From positions 40,085,366 through 40,149,365 of the forward strand of contig CAIIXF020000001.1 in NCBI GenBank assembly GCA_903813345.2: DNA of 64,000 nucleotides, in the 5' to 3' direction. How positions within the stretch are numbered: position 1 is the first letter of the stretch; the number at the start of each line of letters is the position of its first letter. This document shows, piece by piece, positions 1-11,289 of this stretch. This DNA is from Owenia fusiformis (lineage: Eukaryota > Annelida > Polychaeta > Sabellida > Oweniidae). Below the pieces are notes generated by a model, which saw nothing but the letters and a program-made list of their open reading frames with translations, was not told the DNA's origin and ran no database searches. Made by a program: the position numbers and the translations under genes.

Positions 1-2790
1 TGTGATATATAGTATTCAAAAGTGATAACACGTGCCTGAGAGTATAAATGTTTAGGGAAGTTAAAGAACTGAAAATGTATTCATAAGAAGTTGCAAGAAA
101 CTCGATAACTTAAAATTGCAATATCAAGAATGTAATCGAATTTTTATTTTGTTATACGTTTTATTCTGCTTTATTCGACATTTCATCGTTGCTATTTATA
201 CTTGAATGTGGGATTTGATGTTTTATTGTAACCATGACCTGTAAGTTGAAATGTGAAAATGAAAACCAGATGAGAACCCTTTTCCAGTTGACATTATCAA
301 CATTCATAGATTTTATTATATCCGCAAATTCGAGTCCATTCCTCTAGCATGGGAAGGTGACATCAATTCATCTTGAGTGTTTGGCATATCATAGTACTAT
401 GTAGCATATCGATCAAATGCATGTCTCAGTCATTAACGCTCCTTGCAACAACAAGGAGATATTCGAAGATACCCTTATTTTCGTGGAATACGTGACTAAC
501 TTGGGACATGGGACTTTAAATCTATAGCAAAAGACAGATTCGTTTTGGATCAAAATGGAGATCTAAGTCTAAGGTAGAATTGATAGAGAGAAACCTTTCT
601 AAAATTGAGTCGAATTCTTTCTGAATATCCTTTTCTCTCATATAATTTCTAAATATTCCCAAAGGACATACCATATTGACGATATTTCAGTTTTAACATG
701 ATTTAGAATTTCAGAATTTTCACTAACGTATCTAATCCACATCGAGCTGTGTTTTGCATCGGTAGCAATGTTATTGTGTCCGTCATCAAAGCGTTCTATT
801 AGTGTGTAGTTGTGAGACTACCTCTGACAGCTGCTCACTTCCTACCTGTTCAACAAGCACACTTTGAGAGATGCGAAGATAAACAAGTAGTTAAGAAAAC
901 GGTGCTACGGACTCGGATACCATAAACTATACAAAAATCACGATTTCCTTGTATATAACAGGTTATACGAAAGGAATTTCAACAAGTTTAAATATAATGG
1001 ATTTGGTTTCATCTCTGGTTGAGGCTGTTTTCCTTTAGGAAGCTATTTCAACCTTCTTGTCGTACCAAATGATAGTTTAAATGTACGATGTTAATGTTTT
1101 AGAACCTCAAGACTTTTCGAACATCCCAATGGCTACGAATTTCATCATAATTATTAGTCTGAGGCCCTTATTTGATCAATAAAATTAAATACAGTAAAAA
1201 ATTGCATATGTATCGTGAACTGATTTTGGAGATGGTTTTCGCTCATGGTTACCTCTGTATTCTGGTATCGATCAGGATGACATCAAAGGTTTCCAATTGC
1301 TTCAACACCATTTGATATCGGCGATAAACCTAACAGTTCCACAGACGTTTTTACTCAACTTTGACAATCAAAGTGCAAAAGTCTTAGAGATGAACTCCCA
1401 GAGAGAGAGACTTAGTAGTACTTTTTCTTTTAAATAGTCGTTATCATGATATACCTGGCTCGCGTGTCTATTTATTCTGTTTTGTTTTTTATACCCAAAA
1501 TGCCCAACGGCAAGCCACACAGCCCTCTGACTATTATTGATGATTTTATAAACTATAAATAGATCTCAACCGTAGTTTTTATCGGAGATGGAGTGGAGAC
1601 TATTAGCTGTATAGGCTACTAATAGGTAGAACATTAAGTAAAGTGATTTGATAATTTTTGTATATTCTGATTGGATATATGTAATACAGGTAACATAATT
1701 ATATTTCAAAAGAGTTTGGTATTTGTTATCTCACGTCTTTTTGTACTGTTGCCCCTGTGGATGGTTGTTCTCTTTCAAGTTCTTTTTAGAGAAATTGAGT
1801 GTTGCACCTTATTACAAGATCAAAGAACATTGTTACATTTGAGCCAAGCTAATGCACTCATCATAAAGAGGGACGGGCCAAACATCTTTGCACAACTTAA
1901 CTTTTCCACCCTAGAACGTCAATGTTTCAAGAAATAACTGGATCCATAATTTTTGTTTTTCACTCCTACTAATCAGATCAAATGCTTTTTTCCAAATAAC
2001 AGCGACTCAAAATTCACTTCAACAACTTCCAGACAAGAATACGCGAAATATCGTTCCTCTGATATCTATGCGAGGCTCAAAATATTTTTCTGAAAAGTGT
2101 AAGAATATCAAGTGAATGGTCCCTAACTCGTCTGTAAGCATATCTCTTTTAAGATACTGAAAGTGAATTGAATGTTTGTAGTGGTGAAAAATTTTGAAAA
2201 TACCACAGTTCATGATCATGAAGCTATCTATACTCAATAGACAGTCTGAACTAATTCCTCTTGAGGTGGAATAATTAAATTGTTTACCGCTGCCGCCGAC
2301 GTAACTCTCATAACCCCTTCTTCACTAGTCCTAAAAATCTTCAAAAAGTTATCTTTCTACTCCAAAGTCGAAGAAACTGACCGGCTGTTTGTGTTTCAAT
2401 CATTCTTAGGCATCACCAAAAAAAAACTAAATGTGAAGATATTCCAGATTAGTTTGATCATAAATTCATGGAATGTTGCACCTTGACACATCCACCACAA
2501 TCGTTTACCTTTTATTTGGAAATGAAGCTGAAAGACGTGGCCGTTATCATATTCAATTACAGTAATTTAAAGGTGTTACAAGTAAATGTCTGATATAGAC
2601 AAAATATTACAATGTTAGGTAACGCTAATCTGTGTACACTGTAATACAATATGTTCCCCTTCATGAAAAACATTTTTTTACATTTATATTTCTCCCAGAG
2701 GGGGAATAACACCAGAGTCAAAGATGACATACGCGTATAATGTAAACCTGTATTGAGATGAGATACATCTCTGATTGGTCAAATGTCGAC
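1..2790. other. AT-rich stretch without recognisable genes
   Basis: I found no conserved coding sequence, RNA gene or clear transposon end here. Short open frames exist on both strands (for example 1671-1937 plus and 2019-2237 minus), but their translations show no recognisable family or repeat structure, and I could not see matching splice sites. A short GA-rich run lies near 1400. The right border is where degenerate copies of the 43-bp satellite begin. Confidence 0.6.
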
Positions 2791-2796
2791 AAACAA

Positions 2797-5700
2797 ATGA
2801 TGAGGTTGAGCACGTCTAGTATTGACAGACATGAGTGTAAGATCAGGCCCAGCACGTAAGATGAGTAAGATGAGAGTAAGATGAGGATCAGCACGACTAA
2901 GCCTTGACAAAAACAAGTGTAAGATAGGGATAAACACGACTAAGCCTTGACAAACACTAGTGTAAGATGAGGATCAGCACGACTAAGCCTTGACAAAAAC
3001 AAGTGTAAGATGAGGATAAACACGACTAAGCCTTGACAAACACTAGTGTAAGATGAGGATAAACACGACTAAGCCTTGACAAACACTAGTGTAAGATGAG
3101 GATAAACACGTCTAAGCCTTGACAAACACTAGTGTAAGATGAGGATAAACACGACTAAGCCTTGACAAACACTAGTGTAAGGTGAGGATAAACACGACTA
3201 AGCCTTGACAAACACTAGTGTAAGATGAGGATAAACACGACTAAGCCTTGACAAACACTAGTGTAAGATGAGGATAAACACGACTAAGCCTTGACAAACA
3301 CTAGTGTAAGATGAGGATAAACACGACTAAGCCTTGACAAACACTAGTGTAAGATGAGGATAAACACGTCTAAGCCTTGACAAACACTAGTGTAAGATGA
3401 GGATAAACACGTCTAAGCCTTGACACACACTAGTGTAAGATGGGGATCAGCACGTCTAAGCCTTGACAAACACTAGTGTAAGATGAAGATCAGCACGACT
3501 AAGCGTTGAAAAACACTAGTGTAAGATGAGGATAAACACGACTAAGCCTTGACAAACACTAGTGTAAGATGAGGATAAACACGACTAAGCCTTGTCAAAA
3601 ATTAGTGTAAGATGAGGATCAGCACGCCTAAGCCTTGACAAACACTAGCGTAAGATGAGGATAAACACGACTAAGCCTTGACAAACACTAGTGTAAGATG
3701 AGGATAAACACGACTAAGCCTTGACAAACATTGGTGTAAGATGGGGATCAGCACGACTAAGCCTTGACAAACACTAGTGTAAGATGAGGATAAACACGAC
3801 TAAGCCTTGACAAACACTAGTGTAAGATGAGGATCAGCCGATAAAGCCTTGACACACACTAGTGTAAGATGAGGATAAACACGACTAAGCCTTGACAAAC
3901 ACTAGTGTAAGATGAGGATAAACACGACTAAGCCTTGACAAACACTAGTGTAAGATGAGGATCAGCACGACTAAGCCTTGACAAACACTAGTGTAAGATG
4001 AGGATGAACACGACTAAGCCCTGACAAACACTAGTGTAAGATGAGGATAAACACGACTAAGCCTTGACAAACATTAGTGTAAGATGGGGATCAGCACGAC
4101 TAAGCCTTGACAAACACTAGTGTAAGATGAGGATCAGCACGACTAAGCCTTGACAAACACTAGTGTAAGATGAGGATCAGCACGACTAAGCCTTGACAAA
4201 CACTAGTGTAAGATGAGGATAAACACGATTAAGCCTTGACAAACACTAGTGTAAGATGAGGATAAACACGACTAAGCCTTGACAAACACTAGTGTAAGAT
4301 GAGGATAAACACGTCTAAGCCTTGACAAACACTAGTGTAAGATGAGGATAAACACGTCTAAGCCTTGACACACACTAGTGTAAGATGGAGATCAGCACGT
4401 CTAAGCCTTGACAAACACTAGTGTAAGATGAAGATCAGCACGACTAAGCCTTGAAAAACACTAGTGTAAGATGAGGATAAACACGACTAAGTCTTGACAA
4501 ACACTAGTGTAAGATGAGGATAAACACGACTAAGCCTTGTCAAAAATTAGTGTAAGATGAGGATCAGCACGACTAAGCCTTGACAAACACTAGCGTAAGA
4601 TGAGGATAAACACGACTAAGCCTTGACAAACACTAGTGTAAGATGAGGATAAACACGACTAAGCCTTGACAAACATTGGTGTAAGATGGGGATCAGCACG
4701 ACTAAGCCTTGACAAACACTAGTGTAAGATGAGGATAAACACGACTAAGCCTTGACAAACACTAGTGTAAGATGGGGATCAGCCGATAAAGCTTTGACAA
4801 ACACTAGTGTAAGATGAGGATAAACACGACTAAGCCTTGACAAACACTAGTGTAAGATGAGGATAAACACGACTAAGCCTTGACAAACACTAGTGTAAGA
4901 TGAGGATCAGCACGACTAAGCCTTGACAAAAACTAGTGTAAGATGAGGATGAACACGACTAAGCCCTGACAAACACTAGTGTAAGATGAGGATAAACACG
5001 ACTAAGCCTTGACAAACATTAGTGTAAGATGGGGATCAGCACGACTAAGCCTTGACAAACACTAGTGTAAGATGAGGATCAGTACGACTAAGCCTTGACA
5101 AACACTAGTGTAAGATGAGGATCAGCACGACTAAGCCTTGACAAACACTAGTGTAAGATGAGGATCAGCACGTCTAAGCATTGACAAACATTAGTGGAAA
5201 GTGAGGATCAGCACATCTAAGCCTTGACAAACACTAGTGTAAGATGAGGATCAGCACATCTAAGCCTTGACAAACACTAGTGTAAGATGAGGATCAGCAC
5301 ATCTAAGCCTTGACAAACATTAGTGTAAGATGAGGATAAACACGACCAAGCCTTGACAAACACTAGTGTAAGATGGGGATCAGCACGACTAAGCCTTGAC
5401 AAAGACTAGTGTAAGATGAGGATCAGCACGACTAAGCCTTGAAAAACACTAGTGTAAGATGAGGATAAACACGACTAAGCCTTGACAAACACTAGTGTAA
5501 GATGAGGATAAACACGACTAAGCCTTGTCAAAAATTAGTCTAAGATGAGGATCAGCACGACTAAGCCTTGACAAACACAAGTGTAAGATGAGGATCAGCA
5601 CGACTAAGCCTTGACAAACACTAGTGTAAGATGAGGATAAACACGACTACGCCTTGACAAACACTAGTGTAAGATGAGGATCAGCACATCTAAGCCTTGA

Positions 5701-7423
5701 CACACACTAGTGTAAGATGAGGATAAACACGACTACGCCTTGAAAAACACTAGTGTAAGATGAGGATCAGCACATCTAAGCCTTGACACACACTAGTGTA
5801 AGATGAGGATAAACACGACTACGCCTTGACAAACACTAGTGTAAGATGAGGATCAGCACATCTAAGCCTTGACACACACTAGTGTAAGATGAGGATAAAC
5901 ACGACTAAGCCTTGACAAACACTAGTGTAAGATGAGGATCAGCACGACTAAGCCTTGACAAACACTAGTGTAAGATGAGGATCAGCACATCTAAGCCTTG
6001 ACACACACTAGTGTAAGATGAGGATAAACACGACTAAGCCTTGACACACACTAGTGTAAGATGAGGATAAACACGACAAAGCCTTGTCAAACATTAGTGT
6101 AAGATGAGGATCAGCACGACTAAGCCTTGACAAACACTAGTGTAAGATGAGGATCAGCACGACTAAGCCTTGACAAACACTAGTGTAAGATTAGATGAGG
6201 ATCAGCACATCTAAGCCTTGACACACACTAGTGTAAGATGAGGATAAACACGACTAAGCCTTGTCAAACATTAGTGTAAGATGAGGATCAGCACATCTAA
6301 GCCTTGACAAACACTAATGTAAGATGAGGATCAGCACGACTAAGCCTTGACAAACACTAGTGTAAGATGAGGATCAGCACGACTATGCCTTGACAAACAC
6401 TAGTGTAAGATGAGGATCAGCACATCTAAGCCTTGACACACACTAGTATAAGATGAGGATCAGCACGATTAAGCCTTGACAAACACTAGTGTAAGATGAG
6501 GATCAGCACGACTAAGCCTTGACAAACACTAGTGTAAGATGAGGATCAGCACGACTAAGCCTTGACAAACACTAGTGTAAGATGAGGATCAGCACGTCTA
6601 AGCATTGACAAACATTAGTGGAAAGTGAGGATCAGCACATCTAAGCCTTGACAAACATTAGTGGAAGGTGAGGATCAGCACGTCTAAGCCTTGACAATCA
6701 CTAGTGTAAGATGAGGTCCTGTTCGACTAAGCCTTGACAAACATTAGTGGAAGGTGAGGATCAGCACGTCTAAGCCTTGACAACCACTAGTGTAAGATGA
6801 GGTCCTGTTCGACTAAGCCTTGACAAACATTAGTGGAAGGTGAGGATCAGCACGTCTAAGACTTGACAAACACTAGTGTAATATGAGGATCAGCAGGTCT
6901 AAGACTTGACAAACACTAGTGTAAGATTAGGATCAACACGTCTAAGACTTGAAAAACATTAGTGGAAGGTGAGGATCAGCACGTCTAAGCCTTGACAAAC
7001 ACTTACTGTAGGATAAGGTTCAGCACGTCTAAGCCTTGACAAACATTAGTGGAAGGTGAGGATCAGAACGTCTAAGCCTTGACAAACATTAGTGGAAGGT
7101 GAGGATCAGCACATCTAAGCCTTGACAATCACTAGTGTAAGATGAGGTCCTGTTCGACTAAGCCTTGACAAACATTAGTGGATGGTGAGGATCAGAACGT
7201 CTAAGCATTGACAAACATTAGTGGAAGGTGAGGATCAGCACCTCTAAGTCTTGACAAACACTAGTGTAAGATGAGATCCTGCACGTCTAAGTCTTGACAC
7301 ACATTAGTGGAAGGTGAGGTTCAGCACGTCTAAGCCATGACAAACACTAGTGTAAGATGAAGCCAAGCACGTCTAAGCCTTGACCTTGTCTTGATAAACA
7401 TAAGTGTAATATGAGGCCCAGCG
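2797..7423. repeat. 43-bp satellite/minisatellite array, about 107 monomers
   Basis: The array is tandem head-to-tail. The monomer is 43 bp, measured from successive AAGCCTTGACAAACACTAG motifs, and contains the self-complementary 10-mer ACACTAGTGT. Two main sub-variants alternate irregularly: one reads GATAAACACG and the other GATCAGCACG after the palindrome. Rare variants mark a higher-order period. The shortened CAGCCGATAAAG variant occurs at 3835 and 4780 (945 bp apart). The TGTCAAAAATTAG variant occurs at 3593, 4538 and 5526 (945 and 988 bp, about 22 and 23 monomers). Monomers at the left edge (2800-2950) and especially the right edge (about 6600-7423, with GTGGAAGGTGAGG and GAGGTCCTGTTCG variants) are more diverged. 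No reading frame is maintained. No function can be assigned. Confidence 0.95.
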
Positions 7424-10400
7424 CTTGTTAGTTACTGAAATCCACTTCGAAACACTTGAATTTATAATGATTTCAGCATAATTATTTCATAATTTCAATT
7501 TTTAGTGAGGAAACATATTCACTAATTCATTATCTAAACGGTGTATTAAAATGGCTGACTGTGACGCTTACGATAATGGTAGGTGGACATGGATTAAGAT
7601 TTGTTTAACAAAATACACAATTGTAGTTTGTGGTGGACATGATTAGGGTAATCCTTTTGATCTATATTGGGTGTAAATGTGGTGAGAAATTATGTTTTGA
7701 GGTTTTTATGTTCCGGAATATACATCACCATACACAACATCGACATCATTAGAAGTAAAATTGAAAATGGATTACCCGTGTTAATGAGTTGTCATTGAGT
7801 ACGTTTCGTTTATATGTCTTATTCCGAGTAAAGTAAACTGAAATATGTAAACTCATTTATCAAGTTAAAAGTTAACTATACCATGTCATTTATCAAGATA
7901 CATCCTAATCTATAATGCTGAATTATTGTATCAGGAAGCGAGGTCAACCCACTAGATTCGTCTCATTCCGAAGATTCTTTGATGTTGATTTTGACAAATA
8001 ATATCTTGATCAAAAATCTTTTAAATTTATTATTTTCGATAGGGGAATTCTAATACACTACCCAGATACCATAAAATGTTCTTTATTGCGCGTGAGGGAT
8101 GTGAAGAAACGGTTATATAATTTCTCTCCCGAGTTTGCTAGTTCCCTTGAGTTCGATGGTTCCCCCTGAAGACGCAACTTCAAAGTTGTTTTTTAATAAA
8201 TCCATAAATAACTTTACGCATATGGGATTGACTAAAGTAATGATTGTAATCAATGCTAATCCATACAAATAATCCAAAATGAGGATACAATAGAATAATA
8301 ACTATCCTAAAACAATACGCGAAACTGGTGAAACCGCAAAAATCGTCTTAACCTATGTTATAGGCGATGGTGGTATTTTGAACATAATTTAATGATTGTT
8401 TCTCACAATTTCCAAACTGCCTGAAAATTAGCTTTATAAGTCCATTCTATATTTACCTTTATCAATAGTTTCATTTGGAAAAATCAAAAATATAGCAAAA
8501 ATGCCTATGCGCAATGTTAACAGAAAATATCGAAAATAACCTTAAGCGATTTATCTCTTAATTGAACATACGACACGTGTCTAATTAGTGACGAGTCATC
8601 TCTTAACTTTCCGCCGCATCTAACTCTCCCGAGAGAAACAGGTGAAACAATGTTACTAGTTTGGCTATTAATTAACTCCCCGATATCAACCGCTCAACAA
8701 AGCTACTGTTCAGAGATGAACACAGCTCTTAATGAAATGCAAGATGAAAAGCTAAAGATGTAACGAAACCTAAGAAATCTGAGTACGCTTCAAGAAGGTT
8801 TTGTTTTAGCTTCAAGCCTTGTGGGTTCTGAACAGGTCCCACCTTCTCAATGTTTATTGCCGTTACAACCTGCTATGTTAAACACCCCGAGGACAGACAA
8901 GATCACTCCGTTTGACCCCAGAAAAATCTCAACACACAATAAAGATTAAATTTATTTTTATTGGCTAAAAATCTTGAAAAATGACCTGCCTAGAAAATCG
9001 TAATTTTGATCTGTGATCTGATTCATGATGTCAGAAAGAAAATGTTCCCTTTGAAGTTATATTTCGTAGATTATTCCACATTTGTTCGGGAATATCCAAT
9101 TATATTCCGAGTTTCAACTTCATTACATTTCTATTTTGATCACTATTAAAATCAAATTTTCCAGTAGGATGAAACGTTCCCAGTATATTATTGTAATCTA
9201 AATGAAAATCACAATGTTGAGGAACGGCATTCACTGATATTAATTCCATATTCTATTGCTATTAAAATGGGTTGGAAATTATATGCCTGTCAAATTTGGA
9301 AAATGAACATAAATATTCCAAATTGGAAATCCACCAGAATAAACTTGACGCTTGCTGTATTTGGATAAATGAAAATTAATTAAAACAAGAATTATAAAAT
9401 TAGAAAATTATATTTGAAATCGATTTCTTTAAATTGAAATTTAAAGTTATAATTAACCTCAAATCACACCAACTAATAAAATAGAACTAGAAAAATATGA
9501 AACCACTTTAAAAATGCAAAAAAACTAGAAGGCATGTTACTCGTCATTGAACATATAACTGTTTCTTTTTTCCTTTAAAACCTTTAAAGTTAGCATTAAT
9601 GATTTTATATTAAAGCTTTATTCATTTCTATCCGTAATTGCGATTATAAAAAGCTCAATTTTTTAATATAACTTATGTTTATTAGTGAGCTGAAATACCC
9701 CATACATATAGTAAGGGTGTATAAGGAATACACATTACAAGTCCTATTGTCAAATATGATTGAAAGTGAAATTGAGAACTTGTCAAACACGACGAAGTTG
9801 AACTTTCGCCTACCAGTTTATGATAAGGAATGTTTTTGATAAGACAATTGGGGTCGAAAGATGTTCCCTACTTAAGATAAGAACATTCTGTATGATTTTT
9901 TTAAAATCTAAAACCATCAGTTTTTTCTTATTCATACGTCCGAGTTTCATATTTGTTTGATTCATCCTAGTAATTTTTCAAACCCATTACAACTATTACA
10001 ATTCACAAATTATTCAAAACTTAAGTTTAGGTTTATGCACAGGTGAATTACAAAACTAAATGCATAATACAAAATATAAACGATAAAATACCTTGCGATT
10101 CAATATGAAGTTTCAAACAATGTGAATCCTATCCACAAATCTGTATATCAAAACATTGCAAGTATCAATTATAAATCTCGATACATCACAATGGGAGCAT
10201 TTGAAACTTTATCCAAATCTATACCACCAATACAATAAAAGTTTATTCTTCTGAGTAAGTCCTTAAGTCACGTAATCAAATTTGCTTCTTGGATTACGTA
10301 AATTCACATTCGAATACAGGCCCGTTTAATTAAACTATAATAACAATGCTAAACTGTTCAAATATTCCAAGAATATGTGGGTAGCTCTGGTAGTGGCAGA

Positions 10401-10440
10401 CGAGTAGAGCGAGTATATCCATAATATTCAATCTGGATTA
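7424..10440. other. AT-rich gene-poor stretch right of the satellite
   Basis: No conserved exon, RNA gene or complete transposon was recognised. The only item of note is the interrupted plus-strand frame at 8650-8949, listed separately. Long AT-rich runs dominate 9200-10200. Confidence 0.5.
8650..8949 (+). pseudogene. Interrupted ORF with a signal-peptide-like start (weak)
   Basis: From the ATG at 8650 the frame encodes MLLVWLLINSPISTAQQ followed by SYCSEMNTALNEMQDEKLK and a TAA stop at 8761-8763. The same frame then stays open without another stop to a TAA at 8947-8949. It is slightly richer in G and C than its surroundings. The hydrophobic start followed by a small-residue segment resembles a short signal peptide, but there is no recognised family. 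I saw no convincing splice donor that would skip the first stop. It could be a decayed gene, a fragment of a transposon ORF, or chance. Chance cannot be excluded for an ORF of this size. Confidence 0.2.
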
Positions 10441-10673
10441 TTCATTTTGTATTTTATTTTTATTTTTAAGAATACAACACTTTAATTGATTTTTATTAAC
10501 AAATAGATTTAAGTAAGTCGTAACAGAAATCAATCAATGAATTAAGCATTCAATCAACACAAATGAGTAATTGATGGTTAATAGTTCTAAAAGATCAGTG
10601 ACATAATCGTTGTATCTGGAATTACACGAGAATGTTTCAGTTCTAATTGTGTGAAGGGATTACCCAAGTTGAT

Positions 10674-11273
10674 TCAAGATCTCGTCAATACAGTCGTGCT
10701 ATGTGGATCATTACCTGCATAACAAAATTCCTCCCCGTCTGATTTTGAGCAAAATTAGGTATTTACACTAAAATTTGTAGGTCAATAATTAATGGAACAA
10801 GAATAATTAAATGTTAATTGATTAAATAACCCAAATGGAAGCTTATATAGATAAGAATGGGCAAGGTCGTAATATTGACGTTATTTTTTTTATAAAATGT
10901 GCAAATTCATTCACTTATAGTTATTGAAATAATTTCTAATATCGTAATTTGATGTAACCATATTTTGATATTTATCGCACAAAATGTATGTGTCACCATT
11001 TCATTGTATGTGTCACAATTCTATTGTATGGTCACCATAATGACAAAAACTTAATCTGGTTGTGTCACAAAACAGAAATGAAGTATATACTCCTGAATTG
11101 GTCGGAGTGTTTGTCTACTTCCATCACTTACCTCGTTTCGTTCTATCTCCTTCAACAGCCACATCTCCTTCAGCATTCGCTCCTTGAGCATTCATCTGTT
11201 CACCCTCAGCATTCGTCTGCCACCCCATGTAAGCCAAAAACAATGGTACAGATAACCACTGCAACCAATTCAT
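10674..11273 (-). CDS. Candidate small secreted peptide precursor, two exons
   Basis: Exon 1 (11273-11132) begins with ATG and encodes 47 codons plus one base. Residues 1-16, MNWLQWLSVPLFLAYM, form a hydrophobic signal-peptide-like segment, followed by GWQTNA and a probable cleavage region. Then comes an acidic stretch with a loose repeat (NAEGEQMNAQGANAEGD), ending in a dibasic KR immediately before a strong donor (CGAG, then GTAAGT). A phase-compatible acceptor at 10715-10716 (TTATGCAG) would add GNDPHSTTVLTRS and a TGA at 10674-10676. The total is about 60 aa, with the last 13 residues released after KR. A minus-strand AATAAA lies near 10453-10458. Signal, acidic spacer, dibasic site and short tail is the layout of neuropeptide or peptide-toxin precursors, but no family is recognised. 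Exon 1 is better supported than exon 2. Other second exons are possible. Confidence 0.3.
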
Positions 11274-11289
11274 TATTTATAGACTAGCT

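Noticed and set aside
1671-1937. 88-codon ORF with hydrophobic segment
   Set aside because: No ATG context beyond a TTG-type start, no splice sites or homology seen; treated as chance.
2797-7423. CRISPR array
   Set aside because: Repeats are directly tandem without unique spacers, in a eukaryotic intron-rich context; this is satellite DNA.
11276-11283. TATAAATA on the minus strand as TATA box of the peptide candidate
   Set aside because: It lies only a few bases upstream of the ATG, too close for a promoter driving that start codon.
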